DNA of 64,000 nt from Thamnaconus septentrionalis (taxonomy: Eukaryota > Chordata > Actinopteri > Tetraodontiformes > Monacanthidae), in the NCBI GenBank assembly GCA_009823395.1, contig CM020503.1:602501-666500 (forward strand). Reading direction: 5' to 3'. Of the stretch, positions 22,692 to 54,223 are shown one piece after another. Position numbers and translations under genes: made by a program. How positions within the stretch are numbered: the stretch's first letter is position 1; every line of letters starts with the position of its first letter. The notes below the pieces were generated by a model, which had not been told where the DNA came from, made no database searches, and worked only from the letters and a program-made list of their open reading frames with translations.

Positions 22692-23462
22692 TATAGGATT
22701 CCTAATGTTATAGGAATCCTACAACATAGTGTCCACCTTGCAGAGTGAAAGTTATCCTCACCTTGAGGTCTTGTGTCCACGGGTGTTTGTGAAGCACACC
22801 CTCAGGGGCTGTTGGTGACACGGTTACCCCAGCAAGCTGAAATGCTAAGTGACCTTCTCACATCACATCTGGCACCACTGGGCTTCACCATAAACTGGGG
22901 GAAACAGTTTAGACCCAGACCAAAAACATTACATTTTCCTGTCCTACTCTGTAAGTGGGCAGCGTAGAACTTTGAGAAGTGTCTGGCTCTCTGTTCCCCC
23001 AGAGAGCTGTTGAACACCGAGTTCTGCTCTTAATGAAGTGGCTCATGAAGGAAGTGTCTCCGTCTGTGGCCAGCGACAGTGTCAATAGAGAATAACACTG
23101 GCAGGAAGTGAGACGTTCTTCTAACTCAACCGTTTCACATAACGTACGTCCTTCAGGGTGATGATCTCATGAGCAGTGACTGCTAAGGGGGTCTCTCTGC
23201 GACTCTATTTTAAGAGAAGACATGAGGCAGTCAAGGAGACAGTGACCCCTAGCGGATCTAAAGAGAGTTTCTTATACAATTGTACATCAGATGTGTGTGT
23301 AAACCGAGTAAGAACGTTGACAGCAGGCTGGTTTAGGAAAAGCTCATGGGTACCTCCTGCACGTTTACAGACAATAAAATGTTGAAAAATATATCATATG
23401 ATCGTCTGTTTAGCGCTGAGCACGACGACCCACGAATAACAGAACAGCTTTATCTATTGCTT

Positions 23463-23468
23463 TTTATT
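23463..23468 (-). other. plekha1: Probable plekha1 poly(A) signal
   Basis: AATAAA on the minus strand (plus-strand TTTATT) about 385 bases beyond the plekha1 stop at 23850-23852. Other signals may be used. Confidence 0.45.
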
Positions 23469-23849
23469 GAATGCGTCACATGGTCGCACCAACCCCTGCA
23501 GGCAGCATTAACAGGAAGACCCGTGGGAGGTAAATGAAACATTGCGCTATTATTGAAAACATAACTTTGTCAGAAGTGTCTCATTGCTGCTTAAAGACAC
23601 ATCACCGTTTAAAAAAACCAACACCCCAGCTGTCTCTAACAGAGTGCTGCTCACAAATTCAACAACAACAAACACAAACTTGTCATGTGACAATAGAGGT
23701 GCTGACATTCAGAAGCCATATTCAGCTCAGCATTCGTTTTGTCTTCAGGAACTTTTCAACCAGGAATACAAAAAAGAGAGGAATAAAACACACACACATG
23801 CACATTTTGAGGAAGTTTGAAGGAGACATCAGTTGTGTGTCCATAATCA

Positions 23850-29491
<5,642 letters not shown>

Positions 29492-29662
29492 TCACAGGGA
29501 TGCTGCATGGGGGAGGGAGGTGGAGGGGGAGAGTTCAGGGTCTGGTCACAAACTGAAGAGGACCCAGAACGCACAACTCAGTCTGTTTGTCTTCATGATC
29601 TTCCATCATAAACTGATGCCAACTAGAGATTTCCAAATGCATAAAAGACCTCAGCAGTCACA

Positions 29663-29663
29663 T

Positions 29664-29707
<44 letters not shown>
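29663..29707. repeat. (GT)n microsatellite
   Basis: About 22 GT units in the intron upstream of the first coding exon of plekha1. Confidence 0.95.
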
Positions 29708-29710
<3 letters not shown>

Positions 29711-30262
29711 ATCCGCTGCAACCATCACTGAACACAACACACAGCCAAGAGTAATACTATATCAGTTTTTAAACATCGTTAGTTCCGCAAAACTATGCAA
29801 TGGATTGCTTCCTCCCACACAGTCGGGCCAATCATCGCACAACCATCGTATAACAAAACATCAAGCGCTAAACATCCTACGTAAACTTGGCCGGGCCACT
29901 CCCATCCTGAAGTTGACAAGCAGGACATTCAAACTCAAACGGTAATAAAATCGTTATCTGAAAACGCATATTACCCGGCTGGTGCACGTTTGTTGAATTT
30001 ACGCGGCTGTGCCTCCGTAACTGACGTAGAAACAGACGTAACCGTGTCGCTTTGTCGGTTAAATTAAGGCAGCGTTTCACGCAGGACTCCTCGGAGTGAG
30101 AATGAAAGTGTCGCAGACCTTAAAGCAGTGACTGACTGGTTTCCTCATCCGCGTCTCCGCTTGACTCTACTTTATTCGTTTTATCCGGGTTATCGGAGTG
30201 TCCAGGCGGTGGCGCTCGGGAGGCACCACGGCTCAGAAACTCAGAGTTCGGTCTTTACTTAC

Positions 30263-30348
30263 AGTTTAGTCCAGTCCGGGTTCGGAGAGGCAGCTCTCGC
30301 GGGCTCCACAGTCAAGTCACACAATACACATTCAAACCTACTTCCGGT
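30263..30348 (-). promoter_or_regulatory. plekha1: Putative plekha1 first non-coding exon and ETS-type promoter
   Basis: On the minus strand a strong donor GTAAGTAAAG (GT at 30262-30261) closes a likely non-coding exon. About 80 bases upstream sits ACCGGAAGT (30340-30348), an ETS-family site often placed at the start of TATA-less housekeeping promoters. Exon boundaries and the start site are inferred. Confidence 0.45.
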
Positions 30349-30993
30349 CTCACATTAACTGCGACTCTTTACGTGTACAAACGCCAGCAAGGAGCGTCAG
30401 TCAAGAACAATGTTGTGCGTTTTCAAAGTTAAATACTTACATGGAGACCAAAGCGCTGAACGTGTTGAGACATATTATCCAATTACAGTTGAGAAATGCA
30501 CTGAAATACCAGGATGTGAAAGTTGTATATTGTATGTTTACACTGCCCCATTCTTTTTCAGTTCCCAGTTTAATTTGTCCTTTAACCACATGGCATTCCT
30601 TTTCTATCCCCAATTCACTAATGAATATTCTTGAGAATATTTGTTCTGCAGAAGTGATTGCGCCTCAGGCTCCTCGATTCAGCTTTAATCTATTGGATTT
30701 ATGTTGAAGCTCTTCTCAGCTACTAACATTTAGAGGTATCTTGTGCCATTATTCTCACGTTATCTTTTCACTTCAATTCAGTTTCACATCTTGAATCTCG
30801 AGTCAGTTTGCGCGTAGGCGCCTCATGCTTTCATTTTGAAGGCCAAAAATACATACTCGCCCACGCACTACTGGATACTTGACACATAAGACCATTTTTT
30901 TTCAACCTTTTACTTTTACGAAGTATCAAGGGAGATGCAGTCACAAATGAACTAGCAGGGAGTGGACATTTCTGGGCCGACAACACCTGAAAG

Positions 30994-31001
30994 CACGATT
31001 A

Positions 31002-31049
<48 letters not shown>
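30994..31049. repeat. (ATT)n microsatellite
   Basis: About 18 ATT units in the plekha1-wapl intergenic region. Confidence 0.95.
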
Positions 31050-31339
31050 GAAGCTAAATTATGTTTTATATGGAGCTAAACAACAGTAAAGGTGCTGACA
31101 TCAGACTAGATTAGATTTGTGTATAACTAAGGCATTTAAAAAAACAAAAAATTTTAGCACATATTAACCTTTTGGCACGTGGTGCTTAAAAGCTGGTTAA
31201 AAGTAGTTTTCTTCAGGAATCCAATGTCTCCATGGTGGAGGTGCATATTAACCTACAGTGTGCTTGACCCAGGCTTTCATAATTTATGCACCAGAGGATC
31301 AAAACCTTTTAATTTTATGACACTTGCGGCCAGAAAGCC

Positions 31340-32060
31340 ACTAGGACTGAATTACACAAGTATCTCGTCTCTTTGTGTGCTCCTCTCTCATCCGTTGCCT
31401 CCAGGAGATGGGAGGGTTGGAGGTGCTTTGGCTCAGCATTCTGTGCCAGAGTGGATTCTCCAGCTGCTCCCTCGACTCCATGTCAAAGACCCAATTGTCT
31501 TCTGAAAGATGGCCGGCCAGCCCTGGTGCCAGCCACCACGCTGCTCTTTTCTGCAGACTCTCCATGTGCTGGCAGGAAACTCTGCCAGGTCCTCGACCAG
31601 CAGCAGCAGCACCAGCAGCAACTCCAGGAGCCTCTTTCACCGCAGCGTGTCAGTCATTATAAGGACGCGGAGGCCCTGGTGGTGCAGGAACATCAGATTG
31701 ATGGCTGGCAGGATGGAAGCAGAATGCCACGCAGGGATTGGAGCCAGGCTCAGAGCTAAGCAGTAACACGTCCGTGAGGTCTGTGCCAGGTAGACCTGAG
31801 TGGGGTGAAGACATGGCAGGAGGGACGTCACAAAGGTTCCTGTCAACAGCTCCTCCAGTTTAAATGGGATGTGGAAATTGTGATTAATGCCACTTTGAGA
31901 TGAAAGGTAGATCAATGAAGGACTATTGAGAAACATCTGTGCACACACAGCATCATTCCATTCACAACCACGGAGTCTGTTTTGAGTGAAAGTAGGCTTT
32001 TTGTTTGAAATAACAAGGGGAAAAATTATTTTGTATTTAAATAGGAAACAAGACAAACAT
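31340..32060. other. Decayed coding-like segment of unknown origin
   Basis: GC content rises sharply relative to its flanks, and long open stretches occur on both strands (for example 31637-32056 minus, 31341-31640 minus and 31373-31759 plus). No splice structure, start context or domain is recognised. It most resembles a worn copy of a dispersed element or processed gene. I do not assign a function. Confidence 0.3.
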
Positions 32061-32999
32061 TAACATTTTAAAACAACCCAACATTCTGACAATGGACAAA
32101 GCTGGCTGGCTGGTGCAGTGGGCAATGTGATGCAGCTATGGCATCGTTTTAATGGCATCCAAATGACCCATAAGGTTTTTTAAAAGTTTTGAGTCAAATT
32201 AAAGAATAAATAAAGATTGCGTTTAAACTGGTGATTCTTAAAGGTTTTCAGTGTTCGATTGGGCAAGGACATAATGCCGGTGGAACTGATTTATTTTGAA
32301 GGCTGAAGATGATGACTCCCGGTTGTTGGCGTTGGATCCCAGCAGCATTTTTTTGTTTAATATGTTTATTCAAAAGTGAAATAAAAAATGTCAGTTTCCA
32401 TTTTAGTTGTAAGTTTAATGCGTTTAATTCGTATTTTTTTATTTATCTCAATAGGACATTATTCGAACACAATATCGTGTCATTTACAATTAACATTTTT
32501 TCGAGTTCAATCGATGTCCTTGAACGCAGCATGACGACAGGATTAAAGGAGTCTTCAATTTGAACTAGCATTTCCGGCTCTGATTTTGCAAATAAACATA
32601 AAGGTAAAAAAAACCCAACATCTTTCAAAACAATTGTTGAGTGGTGAAGTTAACCTTAATATACTTTAACAGGTTACATTTGGAACAAAGTTTTGATATT
32701 GTTATTTTGTATAAGATATTTCCGTGCCAACTGAGATTAAAGACGTTGTTTTTACGTCTATCTGAATTTAGAATTTCATTTTGAAGTCTTGGTTGTCCAA
32801 ATTCCGGTCCCGTTATTCTGCGTTCAGTAAACTTGACGCAGCGAAAGAATCCAATGGATGTCTCCGTCGTAGCCTGGATGAAACAATCGAGTTCGATTTA
32901 ACCTAAATACAGATGCAGATTGTTGTCTTTTACTGTTCTAAAGATCATAGCTTCCTTTCCGCCCGGATATTCTCTTATCTTGGCTGATCGTGGATCCCG

Positions 33000-33144
33000 A
33001 TATCTTACCGTTCAGGGCTCAGATCTGCCTTGTTTATACTGTTGAGGCTAGCTGAAAGCAGGGACTCAGGCCCGGTCCTGAGCAAGTTTAGCGGCTGCTG
33101 CGGCTCCGGAGAGTTTCGGGTGTATCGGACCTTTAGCTCATCAA
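33000..33144 (+). other. wapl: Probable non-coding first exon of wapl
   Basis: A consensus donor GTGAGT begins at 33145 after a moderately GC-rich stretch, and a CCAAT box lies at 32851-32855. The next acceptor (TTTCCTCAG) ends at 33787, just before the wapl start codon, so the leader must come from an upstream exon. The 5' boundary is a guess. Confidence 0.45.
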
Positions 33145-33790
33145 GTGAGTATGGACACACACTGCAGTGTTGGATCATTTATTACTTCAGTTATCCCCAT
33201 GTCCGTGTTTTTTTCGTATTGCCGTGACAACACAGTACTTATTGTTAGCAGTTAGCATACCACTAGCAGTTCGCCTGAGTGACGGACGGCTCCTGTCTCC
33301 TGTCGAGCTAACGTTAACGGCTAAACTCGCGCAAACGTTCACGGTAACTGGATGAAATCTTGTAAATATGTTTATGTATATTTCCTATTTGTACACTTCT
33401 TGTGCCACTACACTGACCTTTATCTCGCCGTCGTATGCCATGATATTTGTGGCGCGCTCCGTAAACATTAGCGCCCTTAGTTCGGCAGTAGGCTAACACT
33501 GCTAGCCTTGTTTTGGCTGGCTTAGCTCCGACCGAGCTACTGTGCGTTCTCTTTTAAAACGGTTGCCCACTTTGAAGGAGAGTTCGATTATTTATTTATT
33601 TTTAATAAAGGAAGACATTGCTCGTAATAAGTTCAAACCCAAAAATCGACTGTGTAGTAAATACACGAGTCATTTTTTGCAACTGGCAGCAGCTCCAGCT
33701 CAACGTCAACCCTACAGCCGTTCCAAATACCCAGTGCCCTATGGATCTTGTTGATATGAACCATGGTTTTCTGGTGTCTTTCCTCAGAAT

Positions 33791-33807
33791 ATGATCCATA
33801 TGCAACA

Positions 33808-33811
<4 letters not shown>
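33791..33811 (+). promoter_or_regulatory. Short uORF overlapping the wapl start codon
   Basis: An ATG three bases into the first coding exon opens a six-codon frame (MIHMQQ) whose TGA at 33809-33811 overlaps the wapl ATG at 33808-33810 as ATGA. It would be present in any transcript using the acceptor at 33787. Confidence 0.5.
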
Positions 33812-47781
<13,970 letters not shown>

Positions 47782-47837
<56 letters not shown>

Positions 47838-49185
47838 AGGCACACTCTCGGACCACCCTGTTGCCATTTATTCTCCATTTAAAGCAACATTCCGCCTCCG
47901 GTGATTTTGGGTAGATTTAAGGTGGACTATGACATTTTCCTTGTGGCCGTGTTTGCTTCCCTCGCCCTGTTGGGAGAAGTCTCGTTTTTTTCCATTTTCT
48001 TGTTCATGATGAGACGATCCACCCTCCTTGGCCGCAACACACGTCATCTTAGTCGGGACTTCTTTCCAAAAACCCTTGGCTTCAACAAAGGGGACGGGAG
48101 AGGAGGAATCAGGGGTGAACACAGGCCCTGTCTCTTCTCCAGCTACATTGTTGAAATAATAATATTCACTCATTAAAGTCCACATAGTTGTTCGTGGAGA
48201 GCCGTGTTTTAACTTCCCGTGGTCGAGCTGCACCAGGGAATAGGAGCTAAAAAATTGATGACATCGAACTGCTGGAAAAAAAATGTCTGCAGCTGAAGAC
48301 GAATAAATCCGAGCATCAGGTCTGTCTGAGAAGCTGCCGATGAATAGACGTCCCGGTTTCCACGGCAACGACTCGTTTTGTTACCATGGTGGAATCACTG
48401 CAGTTGTCCGCGTCAATGCCGATGAGCTTGTTTATTTTAAGATACTCGAAGTGGCTGCTGAAAGAAGAAGGCAATGCCGCTGTGCCGATGTATTAAAAGG
48501 CAGCGACGCTCCACATCTCCCCACTGCGGAGCTGGATTGTGGCCGCCTCCCCCTTACATGCATTGGCAACGTAAAGGCAACATTCAGGCATGCGGTTGGG
48601 CAAAAAGTGGTGTTTTAAAACGTTTTAACTTATTGTATTATTATTGCGTTTTTCCAAAGTGTTGCCGTTCCCGCCAAACTTTTAGTTTTTTAGTTTGATG
48701 AATAATTGAAACAAGTTGGATCCTTGACTTGAATGTGTTTGTCCTGGTAAAGTCGGTTTTTTTCTCCCTCTGATTGTCGCAGACACACACTCGCCTACAC
48801 ACACACACACACACACACACGCCCACACCTCTCCTCTTACCAGAGCTTTATGGACTGATGTGTGATTGGTTGATTGAAGAGCTTTCTGTACATACTTCCT
48901 CTACTGTATATATGGACTGATTTCCTCACCTCAGAGGAGAAGATGCTGGGTCATGTGGGGGTGGGGTTGCAGGAAGGAAGGGTGGATGAATTTAAATGTA
49001 GGCGGTAGACTCTACTTTTCTGAATCTGACTATATTTTTCCTTTTCTAAAGCCTTCTGCTGCGTCGTGTTGTTGTTGCGACTGAGCTTCTTTGAGCCGAC
49101 TGCAGGAAACTTTGTACTGATTTCAGACGGACGTGCTTGTTACCTGTAAATACTTTGAAAGAATAAAAAGTTGCTACTTTCAGTT
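47782..49185 (+). other. wapl: wapl 3' untranslated region
   Basis: About 1.4 kb from the stop codon to an AATAAA at 49162-49167. It opens with a (CA)n array (47786-47834) only a few bases after the stop codon, so the repeat would be in the mature mRNA. A second CA block lies at 48797-48819. Open frames inside have no recognisable domain. Confidence 0.65.
49162..49167 (+). other. wapl: wapl poly(A) signal
   Basis: AATAAA followed by a T-rich stretch; the first strong candidate after the stop for which no later signal precedes the opposing gene. Confidence 0.65.
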
Positions 49186-49301
49186 AATCCTCCTCCTGCT
49201 CTTTTATTTCTCTGTCCTCACGCTAATTATTCAAACGAGAATTTGTCCTGGGTTTTTGTTTGAAAAAAAAAGAATATGAAAACAAATGTAAAATATCAAA
49301 T

Positions 49302-49307
49302 TTTATT
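49302..49307 (-). other. atoh1-like poly(A) signal
   Basis: AATAAA on the minus strand, 62 bases beyond the stop of the bHLH gene. It opposes the wapl signal about 140 bp away. Confidence 0.6.
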
Positions 49308-49368
49308 TACAAACTTTGTAATCCGAGTGCTGGAAAACAGAGAAAAATCAAAGTCTTTGTGGCAGTGG

Positions 49369-49977
49369 TCATTTAGTCCCGCTGCTCCTCTGCCACACCT
49401 CCTCACTGGAGATCCTCCGCTGCTCCCCTGTGCGTCCCGCCGGACCAACGCTCCCAGCCGCCAGCCGCTCTCCGGACCCCGGCGAGGCCCCCTGCGTGGG
49501 TGGAGTGGCCCCCGGGGAATGCGACGCGCGGCCGGGCGCCTCCTGAAGTAGGTCGCTGAGGGTGGTGATGTAGATCTGAGCCATTTGGAGCGTCTCCGAC
49601 TTGGAGAGCTTCTTGTCACTCTCCAGGTTCGGGATGACGCTCCTCAAACGGTCGAAGGCGACGTTGAGGCCGAGCATCCTCCTCCTCTCCCGGGCGTTGG
49701 CTGCGAGGCGGCGACGCCTCTGCGCCCGCTCCAGGGCGCACTGGTCCGGGTGCAGGTAATGCAGCGCGCCGCCGGAGGGGCCCAATCGGAACTCCACGAT
49801 GGTGCAAGGAGTGTCCGGGTGGTCGCGTTTGTTCCGCTCCCTGGTCCGCTGAAGCAGAGCGTGGACGTCGGCATGCAGAGAGCCCGGGGCCGCTGGGCCG
49901 GAGCCCGGGCCCTGGCCGGGCCCTCCCTCCAGGTCTCCAGAGATGAGAGGCGCTAGGAGGCTTTTACTGGGCGGCAT
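49369..49977 (-). CDS. atoh1c: Atonal-family bHLH transcription factor, atoh1-like (probably atoh1c)
   Basis: A single uninterrupted exon of 202 codons, as is usual for atonal genes. The bHLH domain spans about residues 89-145, with the basic region [11 protein letters not shown] and a second helix [15 protein letters not shown]. The MAQIYI motif and the [11 protein letters not shown] basic region place it with Atoh1 rather than Atoh7 (which has MALSYI) or neurogenins. Family proteins bind E-boxes as dimers with E proteins and drive neural progenitor and hair-cell fates. The usual Tyr of [15 protein letters not shown] is Ser here, and the loop is PNLESD. The N-terminus is short and Gly/Pro-rich, the C-terminus Ser/Pro-rich, and both diverge from Atoh1 proper. 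It is much shorter than mammalian ATOH1 (about 350 aa), in keeping with the shorter teleost paralogues. The name atoh1c is my best guess. GC-rich codon use contrasts with the AT-rich flanks. Confidence 0.78.
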   Translation of the reverse strand: MPPSKSLLAPLISGDLEGGPGQGPGSGPAAPGSLHADVHALLQRTRERNKRDHPDTPCTIVEFRLGPSGGALHYLHPDQCALERAQRRRRLAANARERRRMLGLNVAFDRLRSVIPNLESDKKLSKSETLQMAQIYITTLSDLLQEAPGRASHSPGATPPTQGASPGSGERLAAGSVGPAGRTGEQRRISSEEVWQRSSGTK

Positions 49978-49998
49978 GGCAGCTCCTCTGAGTCGGGA

Positions 49999-50060
49999 CA
50001 GATGTCCGAACCGGTCCGGTGTGTGGTGGTCCCTCCACGCTGATGAGGGGGATTTTTATG
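49999..50060 (-). promoter_or_regulatory. Possible atoh1-like core promoter
   Basis: On the minus strand a TATA-like CATAAAAA lies at 50053-50060, about 75 bases before the ATG, and an E-box (CATCTG, plus-strand CAGATG) sits at 49999-50004. Atonal genes often autoregulate through such E-boxes. Both assignments are inference. Confidence 0.35.
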
Positions 50061-50099
50061 GAGGAGGCTGCAGGCCGGGGGATCTGGTCAGACTGGAGC

Positions 50100-53000
50100 G
50101 TGCTCCGGAGGCGTGGCTAGGGTCGTGCGCTGGTTGACGGCTGCAGGAGGTCCATCCAGCAAGTTCATCAAAAGAGGATTAGACGCGTCTCGGTGCGCAA
50201 GGATTCAATTGACACCTTCCAGCCGGAACAAAGCTACCACACAACTGAATGGTACTTTTATATGTAAATAAAACCTGGCCTGAAAGCAGGGAGAATCCAT
50301 ATTCCTTTATTAGGCCTACTTATTGAAGTTATAAAGAGATTCACAAATTATCCTAAAATAGATCTGTAAAAATAAAGATAATCTTAGAATGATAAAAAGT
50401 AGTAAAGTCGTTTGCGTCCGTCCGCAATAGCACAATTCCGATGTACAAAATAAGGAATTGTGGTATTTGTTTTGTATATTTTATATGTACATACAAATAA
50501 AAATGCATTGAATTATGTGGAATACATAACCGTGATGAACAGTTAAAAGGGGTAGGCATAAAAAGTGTATACTTCCTCCTACTTCTTTTCGAGCAAGATA
50601 CTGTTTTGTTTGTATACTTGTTCATGAATAAACAAACAAACAAACAAACAAACAAAGAAACTTTTTTTTTTTTTCCATTCAAGTCCATGCGCAGCTGCAT
50701 TTGACTTGAGTCCCTGGATTGACGCCGACGCCTGAACTCAACACTGAGTAAATTCGATGTGTTCCGGTCCGGCTGACCAAGTTTGAGCGAATATTTAAAA
50801 TGAATTCTCTTGCCTCGTGTACTTTTGAATATAAGAAGTGTCAAAAAGAAAACAACCGAAGACAACTCTAAACTTGCGACAGTTTGCGCCAAAAGTGCAC
50901 GAACACAATCAGGAAAGTAAGCTAACGAACTTTGCTAACAGTTAGGACACCACAGCAACGATTCTACACCGAACTTTGCAGTGGAGTGAGTGGAAAAACG
51001 TCAATCTTAACCAAAAACCAAAAGCATGGAAGTACAGCAAGTGAAAGACTGGAGTTCAACCTGGCCGAGGAACGAAGAAATAGCTAGTTAGCTTTGGGTA
51101 ATTAACAAGCAATGAGACCGTTCGACCTTCAAAATTTCCATTGAAACGTTGAAGACAGAGAAAAGAATATGTTACCGAACGATGTGCTGGAATTAAATTC
51201 TCCTGAGTGTGTTACACAAGTTGGAACAACTGAGGTCACAAAACTCATCGAGGAAGGAACTGGGTCGGAGCATTTTTTTTGAATCTCAGAATTGTAATCC
51301 TTTATGAGCCATCACAAAATGTTAATGATAATTCTGCACTAGAATGGCTTTCAACAACAGTGATGGCAGACACTTCGCTGTAAGAGGGAAACATTTTGGG
51401 CATGCCTGACTATTAACAAGCACAGGACTGCTGCTTATTATCTCCAAAGTCTCCTCCTCAAGTGATTCAACTCTCCATTTTTTGTGCCATCTTGGATAAA
51501 AAGAGGCCACCAGTCCTCACCATAAGGCTGCTGGCAATTCTCCTGATTTCAGGTAAGAGGCAGCTACAGATGTTGTGCGTTTGGGTCGGCCCTGCTTTTA
51601 TTTACCATGACTGAGTTTACTTTTGCTATGAGGAGAACTAATATGCATCTTATTGATCACTTCATTACATATACTGTGCTAACACCAAATAAGACCCCCC
51701 TTTGCCGTCAGAACTACCTACATTATTCTTTACATACTGTAAATTCAACAAGGCGCTGGAAACATTGTTTAGAGATTTTGGTCTAACCCCTACTTGAAGC
51801 TCTACATGTCTCAGTAGCAATGTGATTATTTGATTTGTTTGCTACCTAAAAAAAAAAAAAAATCTATTCTACTCTGACATCTGGCACCAATGAGGTTTTT
51901 TGGCACAGCCAACTGCTGCTCATTTTCTCTTTTCTGGCCTCTTCCCTGTAAAACTCCAGAGATATTTGTGCATGAAAATTCCAGCAGATGAAAACCTTGT
52001 GAAACACTCAGACCACTTCGTCTGGCACCACGGCCATTCCACGTCCGAAGTTATTAAAGTCACCCTCTTCTTTTTGCTTGGTGTGAACTTCGACAGGTGG
52101 TCTTGACAAGATCCATGTGCGTCCCTCACTGCACTGAGTTGCTGCCGTATGATTGGTCGATCGGAGATATGCAGTTAAACAGGTGCGCTAAATAAAGTGG
52201 ACTTTGAGGACTGTTTCAGCACCATGGAAAGCACTGTGCGTTTGGCGGTAACCAATTACAGTTTCCTGGTGTGCTTGCTTTTGTGGGTGTAAATGTTTTG
52301 ATCATAATAGGATTTAAGTGGTTTAGGGTTTATTTAATTTTCCATTTTTGAAAAATTTGTGAGAGAGGGGTCAGAGACGGTCGACAACAGAGCAGCAGGA
52401 GGGACAGAGGAAGAGAGGAAGCTGCCAGCTGTTAAAAGCTGCTTTATTTCCTGGTGGTTAATAAATAAAAACAGATTTAGCGTAATGATGCAGACTTTTT
52501 CTTCCGTCGATCTGTTGCTCCTGTAATATTTGGGATTGTTGTGTTGTGTTTGTAGCCATCCAGGCTATTAACTTGTTGTAATGTCTTTTCTGTGGACCTA
52601 TTTGAAATTTTACTGACCGTTTTATCGGCTTACAGCATTAATAGTCAAGTGTTTTTCCACAGTGACCTGCTCACTGGCTGCACTTGTGCAGATATGTTTG
52701 TTTGTGCACAAGGCTTTTAAAGTCGAGGTGCGCATGAGAAAAAATAGGGCTCCCTCTGGGACCTCGGAGTAAGTCTAACACTGAGAAAGTTGTTGTTGCT
52801 CAGGCACTAGAACTGTGAAACTTGTGAAGCATCCTTCCACCCACTTTTCTGGACATTTTCAACTGATGGGATTTGTTGACAAAGAATTTGAAAAGATATG
52901 CAAAGGATTGTTGAGAACAAAATGTCGCTGAACCTTGTAGTAGTAACTATTTTGAAGAACTTTTGAACCTTTTGGAACAAGCCAGTCAGCGAAACAAAGC

Positions 53001-53200
53001 TGGCGGATGCTAAAACCAGAGCCCATCGAATCGAAGCAGTCGTGCAAAGTTCACATTTGAAACCCCCAGCTGTCCCAGACCGCGTTGATCAGCAGTGAGA
53101 TGGAGTGATGTCCTTTGGGACGTGAAGACAGTTGTGTCTCTGCAGGTTGTGGGATGTTTGATCTGTGGCCCGTGTCCGCCCGCTGGCTGCAATGAGCCGT
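50100..53200. other. Gene desert upstream of atoh1-like gene
   Basis: AT-rich non-coding sequence. No exon, RNA gene or clear repeat is recognised apart from short A/T runs. Developmental enhancers of the bHLH gene could reside here, but nothing in the sequence identifies them. Confidence 0.5.
50631..50656. repeat. (ACAA)n microsatellite
   Basis: Six to seven AAAC units. Confidence 0.9.
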
Positions 53201-53204
53201 TTCA

Positions 53205-53620
53205 TTGGCTTTAATAAGGCGGAGTGTGCCAACAACTGTCACTGGAGGCGGGGAGCCAAACCTCCCCACCTTTCCCCCACTGACTGAAGACCCCTCCCCC
53301 TCACACGGCGAGGCCCCCTCCGCACCCTCCCACCTCCTCCCAGAAGGAGCCCATTATGTCCCTGGCCAGCCTGCTGCTGTGCTGGGGTGTGTGTAAAAGC
53401 CGCGGCCGGCGGTGCGCTGGCAGGCTGGCAGGCCCCGCGGCCTCGCTACTGATCCCCTCCACAGTGGCCGAAGCCCAGATTCTGTCAAACTCCTTCGGCG
53501 AGCTGAGCTGACGAGCAACAGGGGGAGCCAGAGAGCATCCAAACTCCGCCTGGCGCCGAGTGCAACCTTAAGCTCTGGCGTACGGCAAGGCGAGGGAGAG
53601 AGACTCCTGGATGAAGTTCA
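53205..53620. other. GC-rich island with a 51-codon frame
   Basis: GC content and CpG number jump well above the surrounding desert. On the plus strand an ATG at 53356 opens a 51-codon frame starting MSLASLLLCWGVCK, hydrophobic like a signal peptide, and ending NSFGELS before TGA at 53509. I do not recognise the peptide. The island may be a CpG-rich promoter or first exon of an unannotated transcript, or a regulatory element. Confidence 0.3.
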
Positions 53621-54223
53621 AAGGAAGATTAGTTAAAAAAAAAATTAATTAAAAATAACATTGCAATGTAAACAATAAGAGAAATAAATGAGCAGAAAAC
53701 TGAACACATACAGCAGTGTATAGAGATGGATTCATATATCTCAGCCCCCCCCACAAGGTTTTTATTTGTTGCAAATGGCCTGTGAGTACAGGCTGGTTGG
53801 ACCAGGGAAAAAAACCAAAGGTCAGTGGGTGGTGCCGAGAGGTTTGGCTTCACTTCTTATTGTCTTGTGCCTTGTTAAACTCAATGAAACGGCTCGTTGG
53901 ATGGTCGCGGGCCGCAGATCAAATCAGCCCTTGTCCACTGATTGAATCCAGCTGTTTTGTCTCTGAAGAGCTGAGAGACGTCTTGCATTCCGGTCGGCAG
54001 CGGCAGCAGCAGCATCAGGCCTGAAACCTCTGCTACCTCTGTAGGACACGGAAAGTGTTGAAAATCTGCTTATTTGAAGTATGCATTGGACAGTGGCTAA
54101 TTTTGCTCAGCTCAGACACTATCCACGCTCCCCCAGCTCCAACCGTCTCCAGGAGCTCTGCCTGTAACTGCAGCAGCTCAGTTGCAGTGTGTTGGTTAGA
54201 GTGGAAGTGTGAATGTGATTCAC

